NCBI GenBank assembly: GCA_027924645.1
Contig: BSBN01000354.1
Coordinates: forward strand, 10,930,001-10,994,000
Source: Cunninghamia lanceolata
Taxonomy: Eukaryota; Streptophyta; Pinopsida; Cupressales; Cupressaceae
Direction of reading: 5' to 3'
DNA: 64,000 bases
Shown here piece after piece: positions 10,401 through 24,800 of this stretch. The first letter of the stretch is position 1. The number at the start of each line of letters is the position of its first letter. The notes under the pieces were generated by a model. It had not been told where the DNA came from. It ran no database searches and was given only the letters and a program-made list of their open reading frames with translations. The translations under genes were made by a program, and so were the position numbers.

Positions 10401-12360
10401 TCTTCATGACAGTATCAGGTATGTATATGGATCAATAGCTAAAGATTCACTCATTTTAACAAGATTTAGCAAGCATTCATTTAAAGTTGTTTGATTTCAT
10501 TTCAAAATCATCATCATAATTGCAAATTCACATAAAATCTTAAGCAAATACAATAAAATATGTTGATATCCCGTAGATAATTAAATGTCCATAGCATATT
10601 TGAGCCAAACAACAAGTTGAAATGCAAGTAAACATAAATAATGACTATAATTATGTAAATATCTGCCTACAAGCACATCATTTAAGTGAATTTACAGTGC
10701 AGAGGTAAAATTTGGCTTATGCCAGTTGCTGAACAGAAGAATTGATCAAACTTAGAAAATATCTTTATCATATGTTTAAATACAGCAGGATTAACCTTGT
10801 TTGTTGAAAGATTTACAGAAAGCAGGTGAAATTCCGGATGTCTAAACATCAGTTCTTGGAATTGGAAACGTAAGACCCCTTGAATGGAAAACAGCAAGGC
10901 ACATCAAACTAGTGAGCAACGTCAGTAGATTATGGACTAATCCGTGGAGACTTGGGATCATGAATTCTTTGAATTCATCGTATCTTTCAAGATGATAAAG
11001 GTTTGATTTGCATTTCTTTATCTATGTTTGTTTATGCCTAACATCATAACCAACACTTATTTGCAACAGTCAAAAATGAATAGAAATGATCACTTATCTC
11101 CAACATCCAATGCAGTCGTCTAATGTTGCAAAGCACAATGCTTTACCATCTCCTATTGCTGGGTTGATTAATGAGTGGCAGGCATTGCTCTTTCCTACTA
11201 CTAGATCAATTAATGATCCTAGGTTGTTTCAAACCTCCTTTAGATAGAAATTTTATTTTCCCTTCTCAACACATTCACAAAGAAAGACGAGGCCTGCCAC
11301 GTGGCTTGCAAATTCTTCAACAAGAATAATCTTTACACTTTTGTAATATCTCAAATGCTGCTGCAATTTTTGAATGCCTGGATTGCATGTGCTCTCATAC
11401 TATCGTTAAATAAAAATAAAATAGAATATTCTTCAATATATTCAAATGAAGATTTACAAACTTATCTATAAAGCGGTGAAGAACAATTCACTTGTCACAA
11501 ATGAACGGAAAAAAGAACTACAAAACTGAATGCTATATTAACCTATTAAAATTAAACTAAAAAATAAATATTTATGAATAATAAAATGTCAAGACCATAC
11601 ATAACCAAGGTATCTAATTGTTGTAATCAAAAGCCAGGCTAGTGGCAGATTAATGAACAAGGATACACCAATCATATTTATCCACTTCACACACTGCAAA
11701 CATCTTGATTTATTCTCCTAATTATGAGGTTGCATATATTCACATTCAACTTACTCCGCACCTTGCAAATGTTTGTTCTCAATATTCAATTTAGTATATA
11801 AACGGAGGCAACGTGAAACTAACTATGAGTCTTCTTACAAAAGAAGTTTATTTTTTATTCTCTAGCAAAGGGTTGTCCTTATCAGTGCTGAAAAATTCTA
11901 TGTTGTTACTTCCATTTTGAAATGCAGAGTAAAATGCTTCGAGCAAAGAAACAAATGATAGAATCTATTTAGATTAAAAGATGTTTGGGGTGCAATAAAT
12001 ATATTAAATTAAATGATTGGGAAAAAAAAACAATAAAAATAATATTAAATTAAAAAATTATTAAATAATAAAATGTTAACAATATAAGAATGTCAGTGAA
12101 GATCAAATATTTAGGAATCACTAAATATTTTGTCTATTAATCTCAATCAATTTCACACTAGTGAAACATTCTTATGAGTGTAAATCTAACCTCCATCTTG
12201 CGGATCTAATTTAGAATTGTGGATCTGATCTCAACAAAATTTCAAAATGTTGCCTTTCGCTTGTTATAATTTTTTATCATTTGTACTTGGCACGTATAAT
12301 TGTTTCCCTTATGTCAAACCATATAAGAATATTGATTCAATGGTTAGATAAAAGATTGAG
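10401..12360. other. Non-coding AT-rich stretch
   Basis: No reading frame with recognisable protein similarity and no clear repeat boundary was found on either strand. Short A/T-rich runs occur near 12000-12070. Confidence 0.5.
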
Positions 12361-12693
12361 GACAACACTCTCAAACACACAAGATACCCAGATGCTTGCC
12401 CATTGCAAATTCCTTGATAAATGCTCTTAATAATGCATGAAAGTAATAAAAATGATAGCTCTAAGATGCAATAACCAAATAATTTAAAATGAACTAAGTT
12501 TACCCCTTCAAATACAAACACTAAAGGTGACAACACTCTCAAACACACAAGATACCCAAATGCTTGCCCAATGCAAATTCCTTAATAAATGCTCTTAATA
12601 ATGCATGAAAATGATAGCTCTAAGATGCGATAACCAAATAATTTAAAATGAACTAAGTTTACCCCTTCAAATACAAACACTAAAGGTGACAAA
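12361..12693. repeat. 168-bp tandem duplication
   Basis: The segment starting GACAACACTCTC at 12361 recurs from 12529, nearly identical through CACTAAAGGTGAC. The second copy lacks nine bases (GTAATAAAA) and ends near 12693. No coding content. Confidence 0.9.
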
Positions 12694-13360
12694 CAAAATG
12701 TTTCACACATCAAGTCTAGAAAACAACCACAAAGAGAGTGAAGTCAACCCCAAATTTTAATTTCAATTTTAAAAAAGTTAAAGGGGTCATTCCCTTGTGT
12801 GAGCTAGTTCACTTCTGTAACTCTGGATATGACACAAGGCAAGAAAAAGGTAAACTGAAGGTCAAAATTAAATGTCGAAAAAAAATGTACATAAAAATAG
12901 ATAGAAATAGATAAAGCTCGAGTTATGTGACTACTCTTAACTGAAATCACAGTGTTCTTTACATAAAAGTTAACTGAGATAAAATAAGGTATGCATTTTT
13001 CACCACTACACATTTTAAGAGGGAGAAAAACAATTTTATCATGCATGGAAGGCTCAAACTTGTATGTCATCGCTTGCAAATTTGTACTCCAAAACCAAAA
13101 TAAGAAAAATAACAATTTTTCCAAACCATAATAACATTCCCAAAGAAAAATGTGTCACAACGGAAACAAACTCAAAGCATTAGTCCCCCGACGAGCATTA
13201 TATATTTTATGTTCTTGTTTTAACACTTTAAAAGATATTTTGCAATGTTATTCCTAACTTCACTATTGTCACGCCACAATCTTTGAAGGTTATGTGATAA
13301 AATAAGATATTTAGATTTCATGTACTTACTGTAAAATGGTAAAATGGTATGCTACAACTT
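12694..13360. other. Non-coding stretch
   Basis: AT-rich sequence with no supported gene, repeat or RNA on either strand. Confidence 0.45.
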
Positions 13361-13372
13361 AACATCCTACAA

Positions 13373-13807
13373 ATGGGTTTGAGAAGAAAGACAAGATTCC
13401 TATCAAACCAGATTCTAATGAGTGGGAGGTGGTCAAGCTTGCCGAGCCTCAGGAAAATAGTGACTCTTTAACCATCCTTGGGGAAAGGTCAGTCCATAAA
13501 AAAGGCAAAGTGACGAGGAAGGAGACAGCTTCTGAAGATGGTGTTTGTGAACGACCAGTCATTAAGAATCTGTCGGAAGGGGCAGTCCAATACCCCTGAA
13601 ATGCTTTGGGTTCAAACCACCCTGAGTGTTGCTTCTTGTGTTTTTGTGCAGTTTATGAGTAGTCTGCTCATAAGCTGCTGATCTTTGTTGCAGCGTTGCT
13701 GCAGTCTCGCTGTGGGGTCAGCCTCAGGTTGACTGATGTTTTGTTTTTGTTAGAGGGTTCCAAGATCCCTTTAAAACCTGTTTTTACCCTTTTAATCAAA
13801 AAAATTC
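13373..13807 (+). mobile_element. 5'-truncated LINE insertion with 12-bp target-site duplication
   Basis: The insertion is flanked by AACATCCTACAA at 13361-13372 and 13808-13819. It begins with the end of a reading frame (70 codons, EWEVVKLAEPQENSDSLTIL visible, stop just before 13600). The 3' end reads GGTTCCAAGATCCC...CCCTTTTAATCAAAAAAA, a non-LTR-type tail ending in an A run beside the duplication. A long duplication, an A-rich 3' end and 5' truncation are the marks of target-primed reverse transcription. The tail differs from that of the LINE at 49239-55324, so it is a separate family. Confidence 0.82.
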
Positions 13808-14262
13808 AACATCCTACAACGCTTTTACACGTGAATGACCACACATACATGGATTTCACAGATAACGCAACTAGGGCAACGCAATTCAAAACCTTTAAAT
13901 GTAAACAATTCTCAAAAATATTCGCAAAGTACAAATCTTCACATATTATAACTTGTTTGAAATAAAATGCACACAATACTTCATATCCAAAGCACTGACT
14001 GATGTTTTGTTTTTGTTAAAGGGTTCCAAGATCCCTTCAAAACCTGTTTTTACCCTTTTAATAAAAAAAACTCAACATCCTACAAAGCTTTTACACATGA
14101 ATGACCACACATACATGGATTTCACAGATAATGCAACTAGGGCAATGCAATTCAAAACCTTTAAATGTAAACAATTCTCTAAAATATTTGCAAAGTACAA
14201 ACCTTCACATATTATAACTTGTTTGAAATAAAATGCACACAATACTTCATGTCCAAAACACT
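13731..14262 (+). repeat. 266-bp tandem duplication containing the LINE tail
   Basis: The block starting GACTGATGTTTTG at 13731 repeats from 13997. Each copy contains the last part of the LINE, its A run, the right target-site duplication and about 170 bases of flanking DNA. The duplication therefore happened after the LINE inserted. The pair of roughly 90-codon ORFs seen in both copies is a by-product of the duplication, not a gene. Confidence 0.92.
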
Positions 14263-15265
14263 CCCCCTTCATACTGGAGAAATTTGCATAAGTTTCCAGG
14301 CATGCTCTAATGAAAATAAGACACATGCATAGAATATGGTTGAACCAATTGTGCAATGTGACATACTACATCATTAAAAAAACCCTAATCAGTGAAGTAA
14401 CGATACATGCACCTAGTAACCAGCCCAACATCAACGCAGGGCTATTGAACCCAAGTTTTGAGAGCCTGAATTTTTAAGGTAGGCACAACAAGGTAACATA
14501 TCAATAATCTAATTAGGACAATGTAAACATTAACAGGACTACTCGAACAGTTGCCCAGAAATCACCTAGCTAAGAGCCCTACATTTCTAGCATAAAAGCC
14601 ACATGGCAATATTATCATATGATCACACAAAATATTATTCTTAAAAATTGAGTATAAACCAAAGTTTCACGTGGTCAACACATTAAGACCAAGCTTATAA
14701 ACGACTATAATTATGTGTCATAACCTTGATATGTTGTGCTGCTTGCAATCCAGAATAAGCCATAAAATTGGATATATCTTGGTCAATCCATACAAGTAAC
14801 TTACAGATGTGATATATATTTGTACCAACCAAGAAAGAGATGCTGAGTCGTGGTCTAGATATACTATAACTAAAAACATGTTTCATATTTCACCCATTGG
14901 TAGCAGGGGTAATAAAAGACCAAACTATTGTTTGACTGCAACCCAAAGAGCTTTCAGACAAAACAAGAGTGGTGCTAATGACAGAAAGACTGATACAACC
15001 AAAAATGTCCCTGCGATTTCATTTTATACAACATGGCTGAATGCCAAAATGCAGTAAGAGCGGTGAATGGAAGCTTTATACCATACAAATGCCAATAAGA
15101 ACTACTGCCTGCAAGTCTGGAATAGAGAAAAAAGGACGTTATTCCAGATTCTCTTGGGCTCCCTCCCTAGTAGCCACAACCAAAAAGTCCACCACTGACC
15201 ATCCAAAATGCCAGTGTTTCTAAACAAGCAGTTTTCAAACATACAAATTATCCACCATAAAAGTT
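14263..15265. other. Non-coding stretch, includes 3' flank of the kinase gene
   Basis: No independent gene seen. The part next to 15266 must hold the 3' UTR of the minus-strand kinase gene; I could not place its polyadenylation site with confidence. Confidence 0.45.
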
Positions 15266-17945
<2,680 letters not shown>

Positions 17946-18017
17946 ATGCTGCACAGAAGCCTCTTCTGCAAGCTGACCACTAGATAATTTTCCAGGCACT
18001 TTCCTCAAGGGTGCTCG

Positions 18018-18047
18018 TTATTGCTGCTTCACTTTGCTCTTATGCAT
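18018..18047 (-). promoter_or_regulatory. Possible 9-codon upstream ORF of the kinase gene
   Basis: On the minus strand ATG at 18045-18047 opens MHKSKVKQQ and stops with TAA at 18018-18020, 72 bases before the kinase ATG and in the same frame. The bases between (17946-18017) are open in that frame too, so the TAA is what sets the kinase start at MASLSVAP. Whether this lies in the mature 5' UTR depends on an unseen upstream exon. Confidence 0.3.
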
Positions 18048-20779
18048 TGCCAAAGAAACACACCTTTGATTAACCCATTTTACAAATAGAACTAAAGGAT
18101 ACCTCCTACCATGCAATAAACAACTTCACACCGGCCAATTCTTATGAGATTTATGCATAGTTTCACAATGCATTCCATGCAGTAAATTTGTACTAACAGT
18201 GACTCAAACCAAATTTTACAGACTTCTTGTCATCTTGAGAAGTAGAACTGTGAGGCACTTCATGATTATGTTTTCTACCTTACGTAACTTCCCCATGGCT
18301 GATATGAATACACTAGCATGTAAATTTTCTTCCTAGACAATTTTAATTTGTTACTGTCCTGCAGGATTTCAAAAACGTGTATATTTGTAAGTCACTATCA
18401 ACAGACAATGCATGATGTACTTAAACAAGAGAATCCTAAATATCAATCAACTGACTCTCAAGAAAACAACAAAGCAAGATTTAGCTGTTTATATTACAAA
18501 TCTGTTGCCAGTCACTTGATTTAAGTTCTTACATTTCCTTTTTCTATCTTCTTGGTTGGATTGATATTATCTTACAGAGCCGGTTCTTAAGTATTTAAAT
18601 GCTGCATCACTAACACAATGATAAATGCAAGAAACAAATAAATATAAATGGTACTTACTTAGCTGTGCTGTTGTATCTTCAGAATAAAATGTTGTGTATC
18701 TACATACAACATATGATTATACTTATGTGTTTATCCCCTAGTCGTAGTCCCTGGTCTTAGTGTTATTATTTACATAATATATTTAATGAACATAAGACTA
18801 CCTTTTAGTTTACTTCAACCAAATAAGCTAGCCCTGGCATGGTGCCTTCAAATACACAATTTGTTGCAGATCACCCACCACAAAGGTAATGCAAAAATCA
18901 AAATGACAGCCTTCTGTTCTCTTTAATGTGCATGCAATGTCTGACCTATAATAAGATTTGATCCATTAATGTGTCATTAGAGATCTATTTGTGCAACCAT
19001 TGTAACAAGTCTGAAAATAAACTTCGTGACAGGTCCCAAAGACATAATCTATACCTTATATAAGCAAGAATCTAAATAGCTGTCAGCTCATCTAGAAAAC
19101 GAAGTCCAGATCCACCTGGGAATCTTTAAAGGCCTTGAACATGTAGGAGCAGCAAAGAAGACAACTAATGCTATTAAAATAGGGAGCAGCAAGAACATTC
19201 TCCCTATCATAACCATCTTCAATATTAACAACAAACCAAGGATGATCCAAATCAGATCGTGAAAAGTTAATGAATTCAACTTGCTAAGCCCAAATCATTC
19301 AGAAAAAAAGAGTACTGGCTGGAAACAATCTTCATATTCTTTGGCATTTTGGACCAGATCTTTGGTTCTCTGCTTGCTGGACTTATTTATGGGCACCCTT
19401 AAGGGGTCATTGTATTCCAATCATTGGATTGAATACTCAGTTGAAATCCCTAGAGAGTTGCAACATGTGAGTAGGAGAGTGTGCATTTGAAGCCAGTTGA
19501 AAAGCATCACAAGTGTGTTACGATACTGTTGACATTATCAGTATACTTGAATTTCTCAAGAAGGCACTAAGCATGTGACATTGAAGAGGAGAAGGTGGCA
19601 AGAGAAGCCAAGGCGTTGCTCTTCTGGAGTTTTCCCACATTAAATTTCTTGACGGTAAAAATATTTGATTTCTACTCTGTTTTTGTGACATTTCAGTTCT
19701 TGTTTTGTTTCATTTCATGCTTAAGATAGACTATGTCAATCACAGTACTTAAACAACTCATTCCTAAGCAGTAAGCACATATTGAACTGTTTTCTTAAAC
19801 AAATACAAAGAGAACAGCATTTAAAATAAGCTAAGTTCTTAATGGATGAAATAAGATTCAAGTTGGTGAAGAACTAGTAGTCGAATATCCATGCTAGTTA
19901 GGGATCAAAGAACCACCAACAAAAGCATTCCCGAAGTCATTACCATCACCAAAACAACTTGAACCATTGAAAAACTATCTGCCCTTGAGTTGGAAATGAT
20001 AACTATGATGAGCTACTTATTTCCATGTACTATAACTCATTTTTCTAACCCCCATGCAACTGGATCTATTTTTTCTAATGGCCAAGGTCCATTGAATGAA
20101 CTTATGACTGTTTTTGCTTGCAAACTTACTCAAGCCTCCTGTATTTCTTCAACCTTGAGTTCAATAAGCCCAGATCCATCTTGGATAGAAACTTGACCAG
20201 CCAGAAAGAAATTATAAACATTAATTTCTTTCATTTTAGGAGCATTTGACTAGCAACGCACTTCCTCGAGCAACTTCCCAAATGCCAAAAATAAGGTTTT
20301 CAGTGTGAATATGAGTTAAATTGGGGCACACCCAAGACTTACCGCACCTGGTATGAGAGTCAAGGTGCGAAAGGCACCCAATCCCACACAATGCTCATCC
20401 AGCACAGCCTAACACACCCTGGCACACCTGATGCATTCTCCCTAAATTTCAGGCACAGCCAATTAAAAATATCTTAATATATTAAAAAATTAAAAACTAA
20501 AACTTCTAAGGGAAAAAATGAAAACAAATATACCTGAGTTCAGTTTTATTAAGTTTCACGAAGATGTTAAAGTTTCAATTTTCGAGTTTGATGCTTCAGT
20601 TCGAACATTGCAACATACCCAGCCTATGTACCCAAATTTCAAGGGTATGCACCATATATACCCTACACACTTGCACCTCGCATCTCCCTTCAACCTACAA
20701 TGTGTTGGTACTCCAAAGAGCAACCTGCCACTGTAGATAATCACCCAAGGCTAATCCCAAGGGAATATCAATTAGGAAT
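18048..20779. other. Non-coding stretch upstream of the kinase gene
   Basis: Contains the presumed promoter and 5' leader of the kinase, but no clear TATA box or leader exon could be fixed. No other reading frame with recognisable similarity on either strand. Confidence 0.45.
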
Positions 20780-21892
20780 TGTTGAAATTAAGGAACACTA
20801 AGAGGGGGGGGTGAATCAGTGTTCTGCAAAACTTATTAATATGTTCCTTTATAAATTTACCACATACATTCAAATGAAAGAAGCATTAACTTAAGAACAG
20901 CAACAACAAGAACATCACACATGAACACTAGGATTTTTACGTGGAAACCTAGTTAGGGGAAAAACTACGGTGGGGGTTAACCCACAAGATTTTATACTCA
21001 GTTAAAAGTATTACAAAATGGGAAGGCACATGCCTTCGGGCTCATTGCCCAGAGCTCACTACTCAAAGGAGGCTCACTGCCTACAAGATTAATTACAAGA
21101 GTTCACTGAAATACTTGAATTGAAGAATAGCATCTAACAATGCAAGATTACAGTTCCGGTTAGGCTCAATATACCGACTTCACACACTTCATCTCTCACT
21201 GCCCTGTTTTACTGTTCTACCATGATCCGAGGCTCAGATCCCTTGTTTTGCACTTTATATTGCCACACTTTGCATCTCTCACCTCATATTCGCACATCCA
21301 TACCTTAAAATGCTCGCACCCATCGATTATATATATATCTGCAACATGAAATTACATCAATTGCAGTCAGCCTCAAGAAAACTTAGGAACTTTTTCAAGA
21401 TCATTGTTCTGTCGGTTGAATCTATGCACAATATCAATGTGGACCAAAACCTATGTATTCAAGTCACCACACATGTCGGCCAATACCATTGGAGCTCATA
21501 AATTGCTCAACCAACCACTTCTCTTAATCCGCACAAGGATCAAACACCAAGTCGAATTGTTCTTCACCGAACTGAACTGTCTAACCAAAACCCGATACTC
21601 AAATGCTTGTAACTTTCAATCCCTTCATCACCGGAGGCTAAAACTTTGGTTTTAGCTAGTCCTGACATCCCTTGACATTCCCTCAGATCCGCAACACAAT
21701 ATGATTTCCTGTGGAGAAATGCGGACCAAAATGCTGAACCTTGTCATATGCTTTATTCCTGTCTATCCAGACTTAGACAAATCTGCAATCTGACTTCCGG
21801 TATGATCAAATGATAAAATGCGGATGTGTAAGATAGATTCAGTTGCCATCAATGACAACCCCTGACATGCCTAGCAGTGTCTCTTGCCAACA
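20780..21892. mobile_element. Probable solo LTR
   Basis: 1113 bp beginning TGTTG and ending CAACA, flanked by GGAAT (20775-20779) and AGAAT (21893-21897), a five-base target-site duplication with one mismatch. Inside are two blocks I recognise from plant LTRs: CACTAAGAGGGGGGGGTGAA near the start and TTACGTGGAAACC...GGGGAAAAAC. No internal element region adjoins, so recombination between two LTRs probably removed it. Confidence 0.65.
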
Positions 21893-24800
21893 AGAATTAG
21901 GCAAGTTCATGATCAAGCTTGCAGATGGACTCAAGCCCTTGATGAGAGGAGGTAACTCTCCACGCTTCTGGCTCTGCAAAATCAAAAGGGGCTTCCCTGG
22001 AGATCCTATAGGACAGTTAAAGAGAAGTGTAAGGAAAAGGCCACACAGCTTAGCTATACCCTATGCATGAGAATAACCGTATGGTTTGTCACTAATTACC
22101 CCTCCTGTCAGCTTACTGGACTTCAGCAGATAAACACTCAAATAATACAAGGTTCAACTGTAATGATGTTCTCCTATAAGGCTCTCTTATGGATTTATCA
22201 AGTATAGTTTCTGAAGAACTCTTGTAATCTGATAAACTACTGAACTACAACTTAAGATAGATGAAATTTCATAATCTGATCTAGTGCCTACTTCAAACTG
22301 ATGCCTAAAATGTTGGTGCCACACTCAAAGATTAACACGGTACTCAAAGAAATGTTGCAAATTATACCTCAGATGTCAAATGTGGATCAAATGAGACAAG
22401 TGAACTAAAGCATGCCTTGAGATCCCATCAATCTAATTGCATCCTCACTCCAAACCATACCCAAAGATAAAAGAAACATCAAACACCAAGAAGATGGTTA
22501 GTAATCCACAAATTAATACACTACATCCCTTATGTATACTTTGAAAAGTTAATTTATATCTAATAAACAGACTTTCCTTTACATGGAAACGTGCACCTAA
22601 TACTGAAGAGTGAAGACTAATCAGAGACATACAAGAAATCAGCAAATGCGACCCAGAAGCAGAATAACATTACTCCCAGAAATACAATGACAACCATGGA
22701 GAACTTCCCTTTGTTGCGAGATTTCACAATTGGAATTCCTTCGTAAATTTTTAGCCTAGACCTGTTGTGTTTGACACTAAAGAACATCCAAGGGGACACA
22801 GGATGCAAAAGGGCAAAAAGATCCTAAGTTAAGGCAGGGTGATCACATTTATAACAGGGGAAACCATGTCCACTTAACCATTGAAATGACACATATCCCT
22901 TGTCTTAGATTTCAAGTATGAAGCCCCTTGCCCTGCAACCCATAATTAGTGTCAAAATGGCCCTGAGGATGGTGAATTAGAGAAGTCATTGCCTTGCCCA
23001 TGCTGTCATTAATATCTGCACTGATTAGTCATCAGCAAAATCCCAGAGATCTCCCAGATTGACTTACCCTGATGTGCTGTGAACTCCTTGTCACTGTGTG
23101 CACCCATGAAGAAAAGGCCCAGGATGATCCTCGCCATGTAGTATTTACTCCCTGGTGCACCCTGTGGCTTCTCAGATCTGTATAACTGTTTTCATGAAAT
23201 TTACAGATATCCATTGCCTGAATAGCTCCATTATGTTTTCATGAATAGTATTACAGTTTATTATCAAATTTTTGTATGGTTATTGGTACTAACCTGGCAA
23301 ATTGACTACGAAGTTTTTGGCATATCCCAAATTGATCTGTAATGTATTGCAATTACATTATTTGATTCATGACATGGATTATTATGACGTATTTCTGTTT
23401 TGTAAGATTTCATCCTTATGTGATGAGCGTGAATACTGCTAATATGTTGTCATTGTTTGTCATGTGCAAGACTGCATGACTCGACACTCAATTTAGTGTA
23501 GTGGTGTAAAGTGATTGGTTGAGCAAGCTCAATCTCATCCAGAACTTGTGCAGTCATGCACTAGAGGATTGCAGAGTTGTCGTCTCTTCTTTTGGGTTGA
23601 TCCTTTGATTTGATTTTTACATCTTATGACTTAATTTTTATCCTTTGTGCTATTTATCCTGGGAGGTATTGATGTGGTCTATGTGGTAGTCCCAATGTTT
23701 GATGTTAGTCCTAAATTCTGTGGCATGGTGGCCATTTGGGCCTATGGTTTATAAAGCTTAGGCCTTGGTCTTGCTCCTATGTTATAAGGTTTGATTTTTA
23801 ACCTTAGTTTTTGTTTAGTTTTTGAGAAGGTGCTAAAGTTGTTGGCAGGAGGGTTTGGGCTAGACCTGGCTTTTACTAGGCACTGAATGCCTCGGGGGTT
23901 GTGGGAAGCCTTGTTGGTTGTGGCTAGGGTTTGGCATTGTCGTTTTGGTTTTGGTTTTGTTGTTTTGGCCGTGGAGAGAAAATGGAGACCGAGTGCATAT
24001 TGGATATCCATTGCCTGAATAGCTCCATTATGTTGGATTTTGTGCCTTCTTTATGGCCATGCTAGAGAAGAAAGTAGGAATTGTTGGGGGAAGAAGGGAG
24101 GGAAGTTTGGAAGACTTCTTGGTCTGGGAACGGAGGAGAATTTCTGGGGAGAGAAACTGTGGTTTTCGCACAGTGCTTTCTAGTAGAAGTGTGGTGATGT
24201 GTTGTGGAAATATCGGCTTTGGACACAGTGAAAGAAAGCTTGCATTCATCTTATGGCTGTGGGAGCTATTCCTCCACTTGTGCTTGGTATACTGGTTTCC
24301 TGTGGAGCAAAAGGAAACTATGGGTGGACTCTTGCTAAGGACCACTGGGAAGAAGTTGAGATACTGTTTTCTTCAAGTATGAACTGCTTGAGTTCTTGCG
24401 CTTTATGTTTGTTAACTGTTGCGGTTATTTTTGTGCAATCTAGGTGTCCTGGAAATAACATTTCGCCTGTGCTTTTGTAGTTGTTGCAGGGTTCTTTTGA
24501 AGGACTTTATGATTTGTTTTATGGGTTTGAAAGCCTTGTGTTCTTATAGGTTGAGACAATAGTTTGTATGAAGTTCTTTGGGGTGTTTGGTAGACCCTGG
24601 ATCTTAAGGATTTTTAAGGACATGACTCTTCATAATTTTGCTTGTTTCTTTTGAATCTCTATATTGGTCTTTTTGGATACCCCATTAGGGTTTGAGGTTT
24701 TTTATCTTGACTGTATGGTTTTTGGAGTTTTATTGAGAGTTTTGGCTCCTTTTGTGAGTATCTTAGACTGTCTTGGCAACAAGAATTTTATACTCATGGC

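Noticed and set aside
13696..14231. Two similar ORFs of about 90 codons as a paralogous gene pair
   Set aside because: They arise from the 266-bp duplication of LINE tail and flank; the reading frame has no independent support.
24253..24480. Frame with GAIPPLVLGILV resembling an ARM-repeat segment
   Set aside because: Only one short match, no neighbouring repeats or splice-linked exons; likely chance.
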